From positions 25,895,045-25,959,044 of the forward strand of contig OW203990.1 of the NCBI GenBank assembly GCA_934047225.1: a stretch of DNA of 64,000 bases. The letters are read 5' to 3'. How positions within the stretch are numbered: the stretch's first letter is position 1; the number at the start of each line of letters is the position of its first letter. The notes under the pieces are model-generated. The model did not search any database. It saw only the letters and a program-made list of their open reading frames with translations, and had not been told where the DNA came from. Positions 35,083 through 47,365 of the stretch are shown here, piece by piece. The position numbers were made by a program, and so were the translations under genes. The stretch comes from Ypsolopha sequella. Lineage: Eukaryota; Arthropoda; Insecta; Lepidoptera; Ypsolophidae.

Positions 35083-35628
35083 TCTGGGTTCGGTTCGTGC
35101 ATCGTCATTTTTCGTAAACAAGCTAGTTGGGTCCGTTTCGTGCGTTTTCAATTATGTAGAAAAAAAAGCCTTCACCGTTGAGTGCGGTTCGGGTGTCCTG
35201 TTATTATTACTGACTTCAATGGGCCCGTTTCGTGCGCTTTTGTATAAACAATGCCGTAGGAACCATACAGTGAGATACTATTGAATAATCTATTGGGAAA
35301 TAAAAACAGTTAATATGTGCACTTAAAATAATAATAAAGAACTACAAGATTCGGTTGCAACTGCAAGTATCTACAGACAGATAACTTAACTCACTCCACT
35401 CCAGTGCCTACCTATTCTTTATCACTCCGAGGTCAAAGAAACAGGATTAGAAATAACAATAATTTTTGTCTCTTTCTAATGCGGGGCCCATTGAAATCTG
35501 TAATAATAGCTGGACGCCCGAACCGCACTCAACGGTGAATGCTTTTTTTTCTACATAATTGAAAACGCACGAAACACACCCAACTAGCTTGTTTACGAAA
35601 AATCACGACGCACGCACCAAACTCATAG
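35083..35628. mobile_element. long-TIR element U (~546 bp)
   Basis: Inverted arms of ~145 bp (35083-35232 and 35485-35628) contain CGTAAACAAGCTAGTTGGGT, GTGCGTTTTCAATTATGTAG and CACCGTTGAGTGCGGTTCGG. Divergence is about one base in ten. The ~250-bp centre is AT-rich and non-coding. Confidence 0.9.
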
Positions 35629-36847
35629 CTCGCTGTAACTACCATCTGCACAACTGGGGCCTAAAAAACTTACCAAACTGCAACTGTGGTGCATATCTTC
35701 AGTAAAGATAGCTAAGAATTGAATGGGTCACCTAGAAAACATAGTAACCAACATGCACATGCCATGCAATGTCATCTTTTTGAAGGAAAAACGTTCTGCT
35801 TGAGCCCATGGACAGTCTGGTTTAATAAACACTATTCTAGGACCGAAAGTTTGCCAGTTAGGCGAAAAACGTTGCAAGATGGGGGAGCGAGGTGATCTTT
35901 TCGTGAGTCCTGGTGCTGCAAAGCAAGTAAATAAGGGAAAAAATTGAAGATTAACATTTAGGAGGAGATGTGATGCCGGAAAAGAATATCCGAGCAGAAA
36001 TTGCCCCATGTTTTGGTAAGGTAAAACGATTTATCAAGATTGTGTGACAGCCAACAAATGTCAACCATTATTGATGCAATTGTTAGATGCAACGTTTTTA
36101 CATAAATTTAGGAATAGTTTTGTTTATTTTTCAGTGCTTATTTGGTTATTACTTTCTTATTTGAGGTTCATTGTAATATATACATAATTATCAAAGTATT
36201 TTATAAGATATTTAGTAAATTAAACATTTTTCAAAGAAGATTTTTTGTTTTACATAAATATCCATTCAAATTATATTACAGAATATCTAGGTTCCAATAG
36301 TACAAAACTAAAATTAAATATACCTAAAATTTTATTAATTCCATCGTATAATTAAATTGCATTTAACTTAAATGACATTAAAATTGAAATAAAAAGGACT
36401 AAAATAAAAACATCTAAACTAAACTAAAAATATCCTTAAAATAAACTAAAACACCTTAAAAGATAAACTATATTATAAATAAAAAACTTCGTAATAAATA
36501 ACTAAAATAACATTAAAAATGTCGTTTTCCTAAAAATGCAATTTTGTTGCTTACTACCTTTTCTAGGTGACCCATTCAATGACTATTTGCGTATTAAATG
36601 AAAGAACATTATACAACATATGATATTATAGTCATCCTTACAAGGCCATGCCCTAGAGTCATGTCGGACGAGTACATAAATCGATACTGCGGTGTTTGCT
36701 AAACATATTAATTCTCCACGTTTAATAGCCCACAAAAGTGGTAATAAATATTAGGCTATGGACATGCTACGAACCCAAGTACAAACCAAAATACGCTAAG
36801 CCGGGTGCGGGTAAGGTAATCACTTCAAAATTTAAAAAATCCTGATA
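35629..36847. other. AT-rich intronic DNA
   Basis: A 93-codon minus frame (36009-35728) has no recognisable domain. 36240-36540 is A-rich with loosely repeated AAACTAAAA words. Confidence 0.45.
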
Positions 36848-37080
36848 AAAAGCCGAACATTTCAATAAAAGTCCGGACATTTTAGTCACAAAATGAAATA
36901 ATAATTCCTAAGCGCAGCGCACTTCTTACAGGGATAGCTGAAAAATTACCTACAGGGGTTTTCAAATAATTTCATATCAAAATTAATTAGTAATTCAAAA
37001 TATTTTAATCTAAGTAAAAAACCGGACAAATTAGAAAGCCGGACAAAGTCCGGACGGAAAGCCTAAAGTCTGGACATGTC
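36840..37080. repeat. GTCCGGACA-motif element
   Basis: AAGTCCGGACATTTTAGTC near the left, and AAACCGGACAAATTAGAAAG with CCGGACAAAGTCCGGACGG near the right, suggest a small inverted-repeat element. The boundaries are unclear. Confidence 0.45.
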
Positions 37081-37213
37081 TTAATTATTAAAGTTGAAAG
37101 TTACATTGTTACAATTTTGCAAGTACCGCTGGTTTGTATGTTTGACTTAAGTTACTATTAATCTATTGTGTTATTTTAATAATTATTAATTTTCTCCCTT
37201 TGAAATTCAGTGT

Positions 37214-37455
37214 AAAATTAAAATACTGTGAACTTTAAATTATGATTGGCTCAAAAGGACTGTATCCAGAGCCGTTAAACAGTGAAAGAAAAGTATAACA
37301 TTTATGGTACACAGGAAAAGTTAGGTTAGCCAACTTCTCGTAAATAAATTAAAAAAAATGATAATAAAGCCCTAGGGCGAAATAATCGACTTTCTGTTCG
37401 GTTTTGATGCAGATGCAAAAAGTGGGCCTTTACGAACACTTTCATTGAAAAATAA
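37214..37455 (-). mobile_element. hairpin element family A, truncated copy 5
   Basis: Only the body is present, from TGTGAACTTTAAATTATGA to TTTCATTGAAAAATAAA. The hairpin and AATAGT end are missing. It lies ~100 bp from a complete copy. Confidence 0.9.
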
Positions 37456-37551
37456 AATAGCCTTTAATACGAACTCACTTTACTAACATAGGTATCTGAA
37501 ACTAAATCTATTTTTGCTTATTAATAAAATTTGAACATTTAGCTATTTAAT

Positions 37552-37944
37552 AGTAGTTTATGCTACAAGGGCGCAAAGGAATAAATTACGAGGACGATTT
37601 AAAAAACGAGCGTTTGCGAGTGTTTTAAACGTAACCGAGTAATTTATTGCTCTTACCCCCGTGTATCATACTACGTTTTTCAATGCATAGTGTGAGGAAA
37701 TAAAACAAATATAATCTTGTGAACTTTAAATTATAATTGGCTCAAAATGACTGTATCCAGAGCCGTTAAACAGTGGAAAAAAAAAGTATAACATTTATGG
37801 TACACAGGAAAGGCTGCAGGTTAGCCAACCATTGAAAAAAAATGAAAAAAATTAAATAATAATAAAGCCCTAGGGCAAAATAATCGACTTTCTGTTCGGT
37901 TTTGATGCATAAAAAGTGGGCCTTTACGAGCACATGCATTGAAA
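37552..37944 (-). mobile_element. hairpin element family A, copy 6
   Basis: Complete copy with AATAGTAGTTTATGCTACAA, hairpin, CAATGCATAGTGTGAGG, body and ATGCATTGAA. The next base begins the AATAGTA terminus of the family C element, so the two are joined head to tail without a spacer. Confidence 0.92.
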
Positions 37945-38858
37945 TAGTACATTGTTCACCGAGGGAAGAAAGGGGAAGATTACCAACGAGGGTGTAGTTT
38001 GAGGCCCGAGGCGAAGCCAAGGGCCTCAATACACACGAGTTGGGAATCGCACTTTCTCCCGAGTGATACATAGTGCTTTATACTACACCTGCGAGGAAAT
38101 AGTATCATTTTACTTTTAATCAAGATACAATAAAAGAAACCGACTGACTCGCGTGCAATTGTCACTTTTTTTTTTCCTTTTCCCACTAAGTGGAAAGGCA
38201 AAGGGATCTTAGCCCATACAGCCATGTTTGACGTTATAGTTTTTTATGTTTATATGCACTATCCTCTTCTGTTGAGGATCATCTGAAAGGTCTGTCCTGT
38301 CTAAGTCACTGTCCTGTCGTTTCCGCTATAATGATAGCCTTGTAACGCAAATACAACAGGGTTAGAAAAAACACACGAAAAGGCACAGCCCGCACTTTTG
38401 TTCCATTGAACAACACACTACACAGGTTACGGCGATTTTAATTCACAATATCCTATCACTATTGTTGATCAAAACACCCAAAATGCAATATTTTTTCAAT
38501 AAAACAAAAAAACGACGCCATCACGTCTTCGCGCCTTTTTTCCAACCTTTTATTTCCTTCTTATTTTTTATTATGTGCAGGAAAAGCAAGTGGCCAGTAT
38601 CATTTTTCGAGTTTTATGTACGAGTTCGCAAAATAATACTGGCCACTTGGCCACTTGCTCATTCTTTATGTTATTTAAAAAAAAAAAAAAAGCACGTTAA
38701 CAATGGATTTGCATATACTTTTTCTGCCCGCTCAAGCACGTTAACAATGAATTTTCATACACTTTTGCCGCCCGCATATTTGTATGACAGTAATGACGTA
38801 CTTTCTGCATCGTTTTCAACAAAGAAAGAAGGTACTTTCCGAGCAGGTGTAGTATAAA
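37945..38858 (-). mobile_element. hairpin element family C (~0.9 kb)
   Basis: Begins AATAGTACATTGTTCACCGA. Imperfect ~70-bp hairpin arms meet at GAGGCCCGAGGCGAAGCC and AAGGGCCTC. After the hairpin, TTTATACTACACCTGCGAGG (38078) is mirrored by CCGAGCAGGTGTAGTATAAA at 38838-38858. The body also holds a separate imperfect hairpin, CAAGTGGCCAGTAT/ATACTGGCCACTTG (38586-38650), whose core matches family B. The 131-codon frame across the body looks incidental. Confidence 0.75.
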
Positions 38859-39759
38859 ATATATTATTCCGTATGTAAGTTTACCCACATTCGCATGAAG
38901 ACCTCCTCCATCTGTGCCCAAAATCACTAAATAAAAATGCACTAAATCACTAAAATCCGTGTTTTTGGAAATATTTTGTGTCTACAAATTTCCGTGACCG
39001 TGATTCATGACTCATAGGTCCTATGAATTGCCAGTTTCGAAATAATTTTCAAAATATTGGAGTTAAAATTGGAATTTGGAATTATTCCAACATGACAATC
39101 CGATAGTATTAAAATAAATAATAAATAATATAAAACATTAAAATAAATAAACAAAAATAAAAAAAATAAGAAATCATTCAGATGGTTGCCTTCATTTTTA
39201 TAAACTAAATCTGCTTATGTGATTGGTTCTACATTTTATCACGTATTTAGCGTGCGTGTACTGGAACTATTCCAGTGAACATACTTTACGTTAAAAGCTA
39301 CGAGAACTTTATGCAAGAGGGCAGGTACACAATAAATATTTAGGTACATACCCGCATATGTAACATATCAAACGGTATTCAGATCTATGCAAATTACCTC
39401 CATATTAAAGTTCATGTTTTTAGAAAACAATGTAAACATTTAACGAATCAACAAATTTTCAGAATTATAACTCGTATTATACCTATAAAGTAAATTAACT
39501 TTACGAGTTCCGTGTAAGTAATTACATAAATACAACATACTCGTTGTGGGAATAATTAACACGTTAGTACTCCAATAAGTTGGGGTAGGTCCATGTTGTC
39601 ACGAAATTATATCATGGCATTTTATTAAGTGAGAAAACTTCATAAGCTGAAAATTCTTTAAGACAGTTTTTAGAACATTCATTGTTATATAAAAAGGTTA
39701 TTTTAAATAATTTGAAACCGACTATGATTTGCATTTCTCAGTCTACACATGGAAACATC
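38859..39759. other. AT-rich intronic DNA
   Basis: No recognisable feature. Confidence 0.5.
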
Positions 39760-40137
39760 TCTCACGCCAGGGCCACAGCTTCAGGCTTCTGGCGGCGCTT
39801 CTTGCTGCGCTTCCAGGCGATTTTTGCGACGGGCTTTGCCCTGCCACGACACCCGTCGGCGCCTTCCACTGCATCGGATGCATAGCGCTCTCGCTCGCTC
39901 AAAGTGCTCGACACTAGGTTCGTCCTGTGCGCTCGATCACTGTTTCAACCACTCGCCTCCCCGCACACCGCCGTCCCGAGAGTGCAAGTCACTCGAAGCC
40001 GGACAAAACGTGCGAGCGGCGACCCATGGCCGGCTCTAAACAACTCCATACATTTGTTCTCTCCACCGGCGCCGTCGCAAAAAGAACCGCTTGGCGCACC
40101 TTTCGAAGCCTGAAGCTGTGGCCGACTGGTAAGGGAT
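39760..40137. mobile_element. GC-rich inverted-repeat element
   Basis: GGCCACAGCTTCAGGCTTC at 39771-39789 is repeated inverted at 40105-40123. Looser pairing extends ~70 bp inward, to TTTTTGCGACGG and CCGTCGCAAAAAG. The interior is the most GC-rich DNA in the window. Several overlapping Arg/Ser/Pro-rich frames on both strands follow from base composition. A MITE is more likely than a gene. Confidence 0.7.
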
Positions 40138-40835
40138 TGATGTCGTGACGATGAATATGTCACAGTCAAAAGTCATAACCGGTAAAAACTAATTTTGAAT
40201 GCGAAAATAAGTCAAAACAAAGACGTCCTTAGTCACAACTAGATTTGACTGATTTTCGCAGTCAGTATTAGCTTTTCGGAAGACCTGCAGCGCAAAAGAG
40301 AGCCGCTAGGTTAGGTTATTGTTTTTATGACAACCTATAAATATATTTTTCAATTAAAACTATTTATTAACTGATTTTCGCAGTCAAAAATAGTTTTGAC
40401 TGGCTGTTTTGACTGCAACATATATATATATATATTCTTTTTTTTTATCCGTGTAAGAAAGTGTTTTTTTCAACTCATACAGCATATTTAATTTTTTATG
40501 GGACGAGACCTTTAAATTCCTTAGTCGACTGAACAATTATAGTATTAAAATATAATTAATTATCTTTGAAGTTAGGATCCACAGGATTCAAAATTATCCT
40601 AAAACTATCCTAAACTCCTATCAGGTCTGCATAAAAAAATTACAGTTGAATAAATTGTGTCTATCGAACAAGAGTTTTCTTTAAAGTTTTCTTAACAGCT
40701 TCTTGCAAGGCAAACACTCGCTATGTTTTCACACAATGTTGTTGCAGGATGTAAAGGATATTAAATGAATACAGACTTACTTTCAAGATCATACTGTTTT
40801 TGTAATCCTGGGGGGCTTAATATCCGAAATTTAAT
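40138..40835. other. intronic DNA with a repeated TTTTCGCAGTCA motif
   Basis: CTGATTTTCGCAGTCA occurs at about 40249 and 40372, near related GACTG words. A short TA microsatellite lies near 40422-40434. No bounded element. Confidence 0.45.
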
Positions 40836-41476
40836 AAAAAAGACTCGAGCCTGAGGGTTCCGTGATATTTAAATAGGTTAATATACTTAAATAATTTGAA
40901 CAGAAATAACAAACTTATCACTACCTACAAATTGTATAAAATAAAACTGCAAAATTAAGTTAGTTGAGTATTTAGGTACGTAACCCTTAAACTACATCAT
41001 AAATCGGCGTTTCCAGTATTTTTTGTTTAAATACAACATACCTGTGGTACATAATATACAGAAATTACAAATCCCTAACTATTTTGGTCTTTGAGACACA
41101 CGCCGCGCCGTAACAAAATGGTCTAAAAATGACAACTTTGATAGCCTCTCATTTCTTTATTTTAGGAGATAAAAAACTATTAAAAATACATGTACACTCT
41201 ACTTAATAAGCTATAGATAACGACACCCAAAATTAAGGAGTAAAAAAATTTTTTTTTCCTGCTCCATTATTTTGTTTAAGACAAATAATTTTCATTTATT
41301 TTTAAATGAATATTCGGTTTTGGGTTAAAATTTTACAAAACAATTCAATATTTCAGGTCTCTATCCCATTCTGTCTAAGAGCTAGCGACCCGTGACATAC
41401 GGACAGAGAGACAGACGGACAGCGGAGTGACATTAATAAGGCTCCGTTTTGCCCTTTGCGTACGGAACCCTAAAAA
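40836..41476 (-). repeat. repeat family F, complete copy
   Basis: Starts CGAGCCTGAGGGTTCCGTGA. Contains AAAATGGTCTAAAAATGACA, ACCCGTGACATACGGACAG and CAGCGGAGTGACATTAATAA. It ends TTTGCGTACGGAACCCTA. Unlike the copy at 20895-21808 it has no family E insertion. Confidence 0.82.
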
Positions 41477-42223
41477 TGATGTATTAATTCACGGGAGACA
41501 AATCCCTAAAATAGAAAAACTAACACATTTTATCTACACTTATAACATTATTTTAAGCAGGTAAAATTGGTATATCGTTTAAAATTTTACTTTGAATGTG
41601 ATGTTATTAAGTAACACAAGATTATAGGAAACCTTAAAAAAGACCCTCAGTGGCTTAACCAAAAAAGATGAATTAAAAATAAACTCAACATCACACACAA
41701 GGTACTCGACGTTCCGTAAATAATAAAAGATATTCTATAAAACGTTCCATTCTCTTTATAAAAGGTGTTTATAATATGTGATAGTACACTTCCCTGACTC
41801 CTGACGTATACTGGGACATTAATGTCATTTCATTTGTACCGGAACGCAGCGGGGGCCGCATGCATCCGACATCGAAACAATACTTCTAATATATATACCA
41901 GTCTTTGATATTTACTATAATATTCGTTATTATCTGTGGTAATATCAACTGGAATTGGTCTTAGATGTGTCGTGGAAAATTCTGTAATAACACTATCAAA
42001 ATGTTTTTAAGACTAGTATTTACCTACTTGAAACAGGATATCTAATTCCTAGAAAAGTTAAAGGTTTTGAGATTACTATACATATTTAAATGTTTGTCTT
42101 CAGAATTAGCTAGAGTGTCAATATTTCTAATTATTTGTTTTTGTATTTTAATGACAATCTCTTAGGCAAAATAACTACTAAAAATTTCGGCTCATTTGGC
42201 GTTGAGAGTGCTAATTTTTTCAG
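41477..42223. other. AT-rich intronic DNA
   Basis: No recognisable feature. Confidence 0.5.
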
Positions 42224-42337
42224 TTCGTCAAGTGTTTAACAAAAGGTGTGTTTGGTTCACAGAGCAGAGAATTAATAGAGGTAGCAAGACAGCGCAACTT
42301 TTAGAGAAAGCCAACGGGTGGCGCAGTCAACGGGGAG
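42224..42337 (+). CDS. candidate cassette exon in the CCHamide-1 intron
   Basis: A GCTAATTTTTTCAG acceptor ends at 42223 and a GAG/GTATGT donor follows 42337. The enclosed 114 bp (38 codons) are open in exactly the phase left by the exon at 29559 (G + TT CGT CAA) and end with GGA G, the phase needed by 52155. Inclusion would insert a basic stretch (starts VRQVFNKRCVWFTEQ, ends RSQRG) between signal peptide and CCHamide. This would be unusual because the mature peptide normally follows the signal directly. The sequence has no homology I recognise, so it could be chance. Confidence 0.2.
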
Positions 42338-44476
42338 GTATGTCTGACGCATGCGCTTCACTCGCTGTATTATTGAGCACATGCCAAGTTGTACATACCT
42401 ACTATATTTGTCTACACAGGAGTTAGGAAATCACAAATTTCACAGGATTTTATTTATTTTAAGTGGTACTTTGCACAGTATTTTATGAAAATTTTGGTGT
42501 TAGTATTTCACTTTTCATAATTTTTTAATATTTATTTACATATTTGACTGTACCACATCTTATTAATATGTACCCAATATGCGTTACGCACGGTATGGTT
42601 GATCACAAAATAAGTGGCGCTGTGATTGGTCTAATTAGATTTGATTTTAAAAATGCTACCTCTTTATTTTTCTCTGATCTGTGCTTTCATAGTAAGCTAC
42701 CATTAAAACATTATTTAGAAAGAAATAATATTTTTACATGGAAACGTATGTAAATGTCAGCCAATTTAATTTATTTGATGCATGCACTTGCATAAATGGT
42801 ATTTGTAATTATTATTAAGCTTTTCACGGAACCACATAGCCTTCATAGAGCTTTCGTTTCGTAGAAACGTTTACAGCTTTTACAGTACAAGTATGTGTCA
42901 AGGGTACATAAAAACGTTAATAAATAGGTAATAATCTTATAAATATTCTACATAGACACAAAAACATTCACATGATCATCGAAAAGGATGTCACAAGATT
43001 AAGTTATTATACATAATTAGATAAGCTTCTCATTATAAGTGAACATTGTATTTGTTCTTTATGAGAAATAAACGCCTGAAACCTATACATATGAACATAA
43101 TCTCTATAAAAAAACCTTTGCTTTAATCTCGGTTTTTTTTTCGAGAAGAACTGTACTTCCTCTTTTTAAAACATCTGAGTAATTACAAGCGTAATTAGGT
43201 TAATGTAAAAATGTTCATGAAAAACATCACAAATGGAAGATGAGCTAGTTTTCTTTCCCACTCTTTTTGTCTTACAAAAGAAGTTGGCAACATTACAATG
43301 TCTGTTCATGAACGCACGCATGTTTCATATTTAAAACGGACATAAAAAAAGATTCATTGTGGAGGTCACATTTACAGAGATTAAAAAGAGCATGCCTACT
43401 CGACTACCCACACTTGCGGTGCATAATTTTGAATAACCATTATAACGGTAAAGCTTGGTGCCGTGGTTTGAGCAGAAACTACAAATTATAAATAAATATT
43501 AAGTAATTTGTCAATTGCTCTACCTTTTGCTTCCCAGTATATTTCAAGCATGGTTACAATTTGAGGGCTAATTTGGATCTTGAAATAAACGTCAGAAATA
43601 TTTGCCTTCTCTTTTAATAGATATTACCATTTTTTCCTTGTAAGAGCAATTATATAATTAAGCATACAATAAATAACGTTATTTCTTTACATTTCCTAAG
43701 GTATTGAGTTTTTGAATATACCTTATTGTAGCAAAAATTTAAAAAATAATTATGACGGCCAAAATACAACTCTCAGCTAAAACAATGTATACAAATAATA
43801 TATTTTTTGCAAAAACAGATTTCTGTTATTAAAAAAGGGCTGCGTTTGGAAATCGCGTGCAACGTTATGCACGCGAAATGATTCAGAATTTGTCTAATAT
43901 TAAGATAAAAATGAATAAATGTAACAATATTGGTTTTTTAAAACACCTTTTCGTATTTATCGTTAAATATATGTAGTTATAAAGATCACGTGAATTAATA
44001 ACAAATTCAGTGGTAGACTCAGTACTTCGATCATACATATACAACCTCCGTATGACCATTTAAAAAACTCTTAATAGGGGAAGGCCTCCTCTTAATCGTG
44101 AAGATATATTTTTTCAATGCAGATAAATTCACGACTATGAGATATTACTCTGGAGCTTCTTAAGGATATGGGTGACCCGATTTTTTCGTAATAATTGTAA
44201 CACTTGTGTCAAATCTGAAAAATACATAATGTAATTTCACTTCTTAAGCAATTCTAATTACACACATTTTATTTGTTAATAATATTCTGATTTAATATGC
44301 TAAATTGTCCAAACTCGAGAGCATATTTGGCGGTACTGACCCTTAATATTATTTATATGAACAGTTTTTGCATTATTTGTTAATATTATTTTTAGCTGGA
44401 ATCAATTTTGGGCGTTATTTTCGTAGTTTTATGTTGTGATTTCGTTCTAAACCGAAAATTGAGCCATTTTTTTATA
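42338..44476. other. AT-rich intronic DNA
   Basis: No recognisable gene, TIR pair or tandem array over ~2.1 kb. This is the longest clean stretch in the intron. Confidence 0.55.
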
Positions 44477-44739
44477 GACCGTGAAATTAAACTGATTTCG
44501 GTAACGAAAACTGGTGATAGTACTCGTCGTTACGAACAACTTTTACTATGGAGCCAAACCTGAAATCGCGAAAAATAAGCCAGCTGTTTCATAAATTTTG
44601 GTCGGGTAGCTACGTAACTTCTTTATAGAACTGCTGTTTTTTTTTCGCGAATTGAGGCTTATTTCCATAGTAAAAGTTGTTCGTATGGACAAGTACTATC
44701 ACCAGTTTTCATTTCCAAAACCAATTAAATTTTACGGTG
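44477..44739. mobile_element. MITE family P, copy 2 (263 bp)
   Basis: TA-flanked (44475-44476 and 44740-44741). It shares AACTGGTGATAGTACTCGTC and TACGAACAACTTTTACTATG with copy 1, within inverted arms of ~80 bp. The outermost 20 bp of the TIR differ from copy 1 while remaining paired with each other. Confidence 0.92.
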
Positions 44740-44798
44740 TATTGTCCTAAATGACAGATCCCAGAGAACAAAAAATAACTTACACACATTACGTTACG

Positions 44799-45196
44799 TA
44801 ATAGTAGTTTATGCTACAAGGGCGCAAAGGAATAAATTACGAGGACGATTTAAAACACGAGCGTAGCGAGTGTTTTAAACGTAACCGAGTAATTTATTGC
44901 TCTTACGCCCGTGTATCATACTACGTTTTTCAATGCATAGTATAAGGAAATAAAACAAATATAATTTTGTGAACTTTAAATTGTAATTGGCTCAAAAGGA
45001 CTAGGTATCCAGAGCCGTTAAACAGTGGAAAAAAAGTATGACATTTATGGTACACAGGAAAGGCTGCAGGTTAGCCAACCATTGTAAATAAATTAAAAAA
45101 ATAATGATAATAAAGCTCTAGGGCAAAATAATCGACTTTATGTTCGGTTTTGATGCATTAAAAGTGGGCCTTTACGAGCACTTGCATTGAAAAATC
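44799..45196 (-). mobile_element. hairpin element family A, copy 7
   Basis: Complete copy: AATAGTAGTTTATGCTACAA, hairpin about 44805-44924, TTTTTCAATGCATAG, body, TTGCATTGAAAAAT. It lies 60 bp from MITE P copy 2. Confidence 0.93.
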
Positions 45197-46417
45197 TATT
45201 AAGTGCAATCAAAAAGATGACATGTAAATCGCGTATTTAGTTACCACTACTTTATATCACCACAGCTGTAAAAGAGCTTAACTGTTGCTCCAACCAAGGA
45301 TTAAAGTTAAACCATAGTTTATGTCATTTGCTTGTATAAAACATGAAAATACACATGCAACATACAACACAAAGTTGCCCTCACTATTGTCAACAGTTAT
45401 GATGTTGTTTTAATTGTGAATATGTTTGGAGAACATCGCAATTTTACATTGTTGTAGTTTAACAACTAGATCTAATTTAGTAAAGTGGTTAACTTGGTCC
45501 TTTAACAATAATCTGTTAATCATAGTTGTTACAGTAACCCTATGTTGATGATTCTGCTGGTTAATGAAGACATTAGTTTATTTCGACGAATCGATAGCTC
45601 TTAATATAATTGTAGGGTTGACTATGAATTAGATTGGTCGCTGATGTGATCTAAGGGTTATTGAAGAGGATGCTGCTATGTTCGCATTTCGGAATGTTGA
45701 GAACTTATTCTTCACTTGTTTCGGAACTTTTTTAACGAAGGATAATTGGATCTCTTGTTATAGATTAATAGGTTTTTAATCTTTCATTAGTTATTATTCA
45801 TAATAAGTGATCCTTATAATTAATAATAAGTAAAAATTATATTTTGAAAAGAACATCCTTATTAGACCGAAAAAATTAAATTTTTGAAATAAACTCGTGA
45901 GCGAGTGTGCTACAGAGATGCGAACAAAAAATTATAATTATATAAAGTTAAAATAAAATTCCAGAGATTCTTCGACGCGCTCACTTTGCATCGTATTTAA
46001 TATGATCAAAAGTCACATTTCATTGCAAAACGGGAGAAAATCATTCCATATTGTCCTCCCGGGAAATCTTTACATGCTCAGGGAGATTTATGTTGAACCC
46101 TGTTTTCTAGTAATACTTCAAACTGGATTTTATTGTCTCGTTTGAAATTATTGATTATTGGTAGCATTTATGCTCTTGAAAATAGTAGAATTTTTAGCTA
46201 AGTCTTCAAAACAAAAATTTCATAGATACACGTGGTGGGCCAGCTCGCCAAATTTAAGGAAATGGTATAATTTTAAGGTAATAATTTTCCTTCTGACATG
46301 ACAGGTTGCAGAAAAAAAAAGTCCGTTCATAAAAGTATGACTTCATCATTTACCACTTTGAGATGGCAACCATGGTTTTTTGACATCCTAACAAACCTGT
46401 CTTACTTCGGGGAAAAC
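45197..46417. other. AT-rich intronic DNA
   Basis: No recognisable feature. Confidence 0.5.
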
Positions 46418-46478
46418 AAAATTACTTAGTACCTCCAAATTACTTAGTAGCAACAAAATTACTTAGTAACCCCAAATT
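46418..46478. repeat. ~19-bp repeat, three units
   Basis: AAATTACTTAGTA followed by variable CCTCC, GCAAC or ACCCC occurs three times in a row. Confidence 0.75.
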
Positions 46479-46789
46479 TCACCAACAATGTTGGCTGGCC
46501 CATGGAATGTAATTGAATGAAATATAATAATGTAATTTGAAGTGAAATGTAGTTTTATTCAAGTTCAACTCAAAACTTATCATCTCAGCTGTCAGGAAAG
46601 ATTATATTAGTTACATTGTGTAAAAAATATTCAATAAAACCTAGACAAATGAAATGCGAACAATTTGTGAACTAGGTATATAATGTATATTATTAGCCTT
46701 TGTTTTTGAATGCGCTTTGCTGAACTGGAAGTTTATAAAATAACGATGTCTTCAGTGTTGTCAATAGTTTCAAAAGGGATGTGTTATTA

Positions 46790-46870
46790 AGGTTCCGTAC
46801 CCAAAGGGTAAAAAGGAAATATTTTAATGAGGCTTCGTTGTTCGTCCGTCCGTCCATTTGTATGTATGTG
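46790..46870 (+). repeat. repeat family F, 5' fragment
   Basis: AAGGTTCCGTACCCAAAGGG, then a TCGTCCGTCCGTCC-type run and ATGTATGTGACGG. Only the end of the family is present. Confidence 0.75.
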
Positions 46871-46974
46871 ACGGCTTCAATATTTTTGTCCTAAATTTAC
46901 AATATTGGCATCGCATTATCGACGATAAGGCTGAATAGTTAAGTATTTACTTGCGACTTAATATCGAAAAAATA

Positions 46975-47365
46975 TTCCCGGTCCGCGATGACGACAGTTT
47001 TGATGCAAAGTATTTTGTTAAACATTTTTCTGGCCTTTAACACGATGTTTTTGGAAAAACCAAGGATATACACCACTTCATATTGGCCGTTTAAATGAAT
47101 GCTTAAAATTATTTGATTGAATTGTTTCTCTTTTGCAAATTATTTTGGTACTTACGAGCCCGTTCCGAATAGTTCTCCATAATGTCTAAGTACCAAAATA
47201 ATTCGCAAAGGAGAAACAATTCAACCAAACAAATTTTAGGACTTCATTTAGACGGCTAATATAAATTGGTGTATGTCCCTGGTTTTTATAAAAACATTGC
47301 GGTAAAGATGAGAAAAATATTCAAAAAATACTTCGCATCAAACGGATGAAAAAGACGGAGCGGGT
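46975..47365. mobile_element. ~390-bp fold-back element V
   Basis: Imperfect arms of ~180 bp pair across a short centre at 47165-47190. Examples are TTTTGATGCAAAGTATTTTG/CAAAAAATACTTCGCATCAA and AATTGTTTCTCTTTTGCAAA/TTCGCAAAGGAGAAACAATT. Arms differ at ~15-20% of positions. Non-coding. Confidence 0.88.

Noticed and set aside
38462..38857. 131-codon plus-strand frame
   Set aside because: It spans the body and internal hairpin of family C, with poly-Lys and poly-Phe from homopolymers; not a plausible protein.
39749..40169. Several overlapping Arg/Ser-rich frames on both strands
   Set aside because: They lie in the GC-rich inverted-repeat element; open frames in every direction are expected from its base composition.
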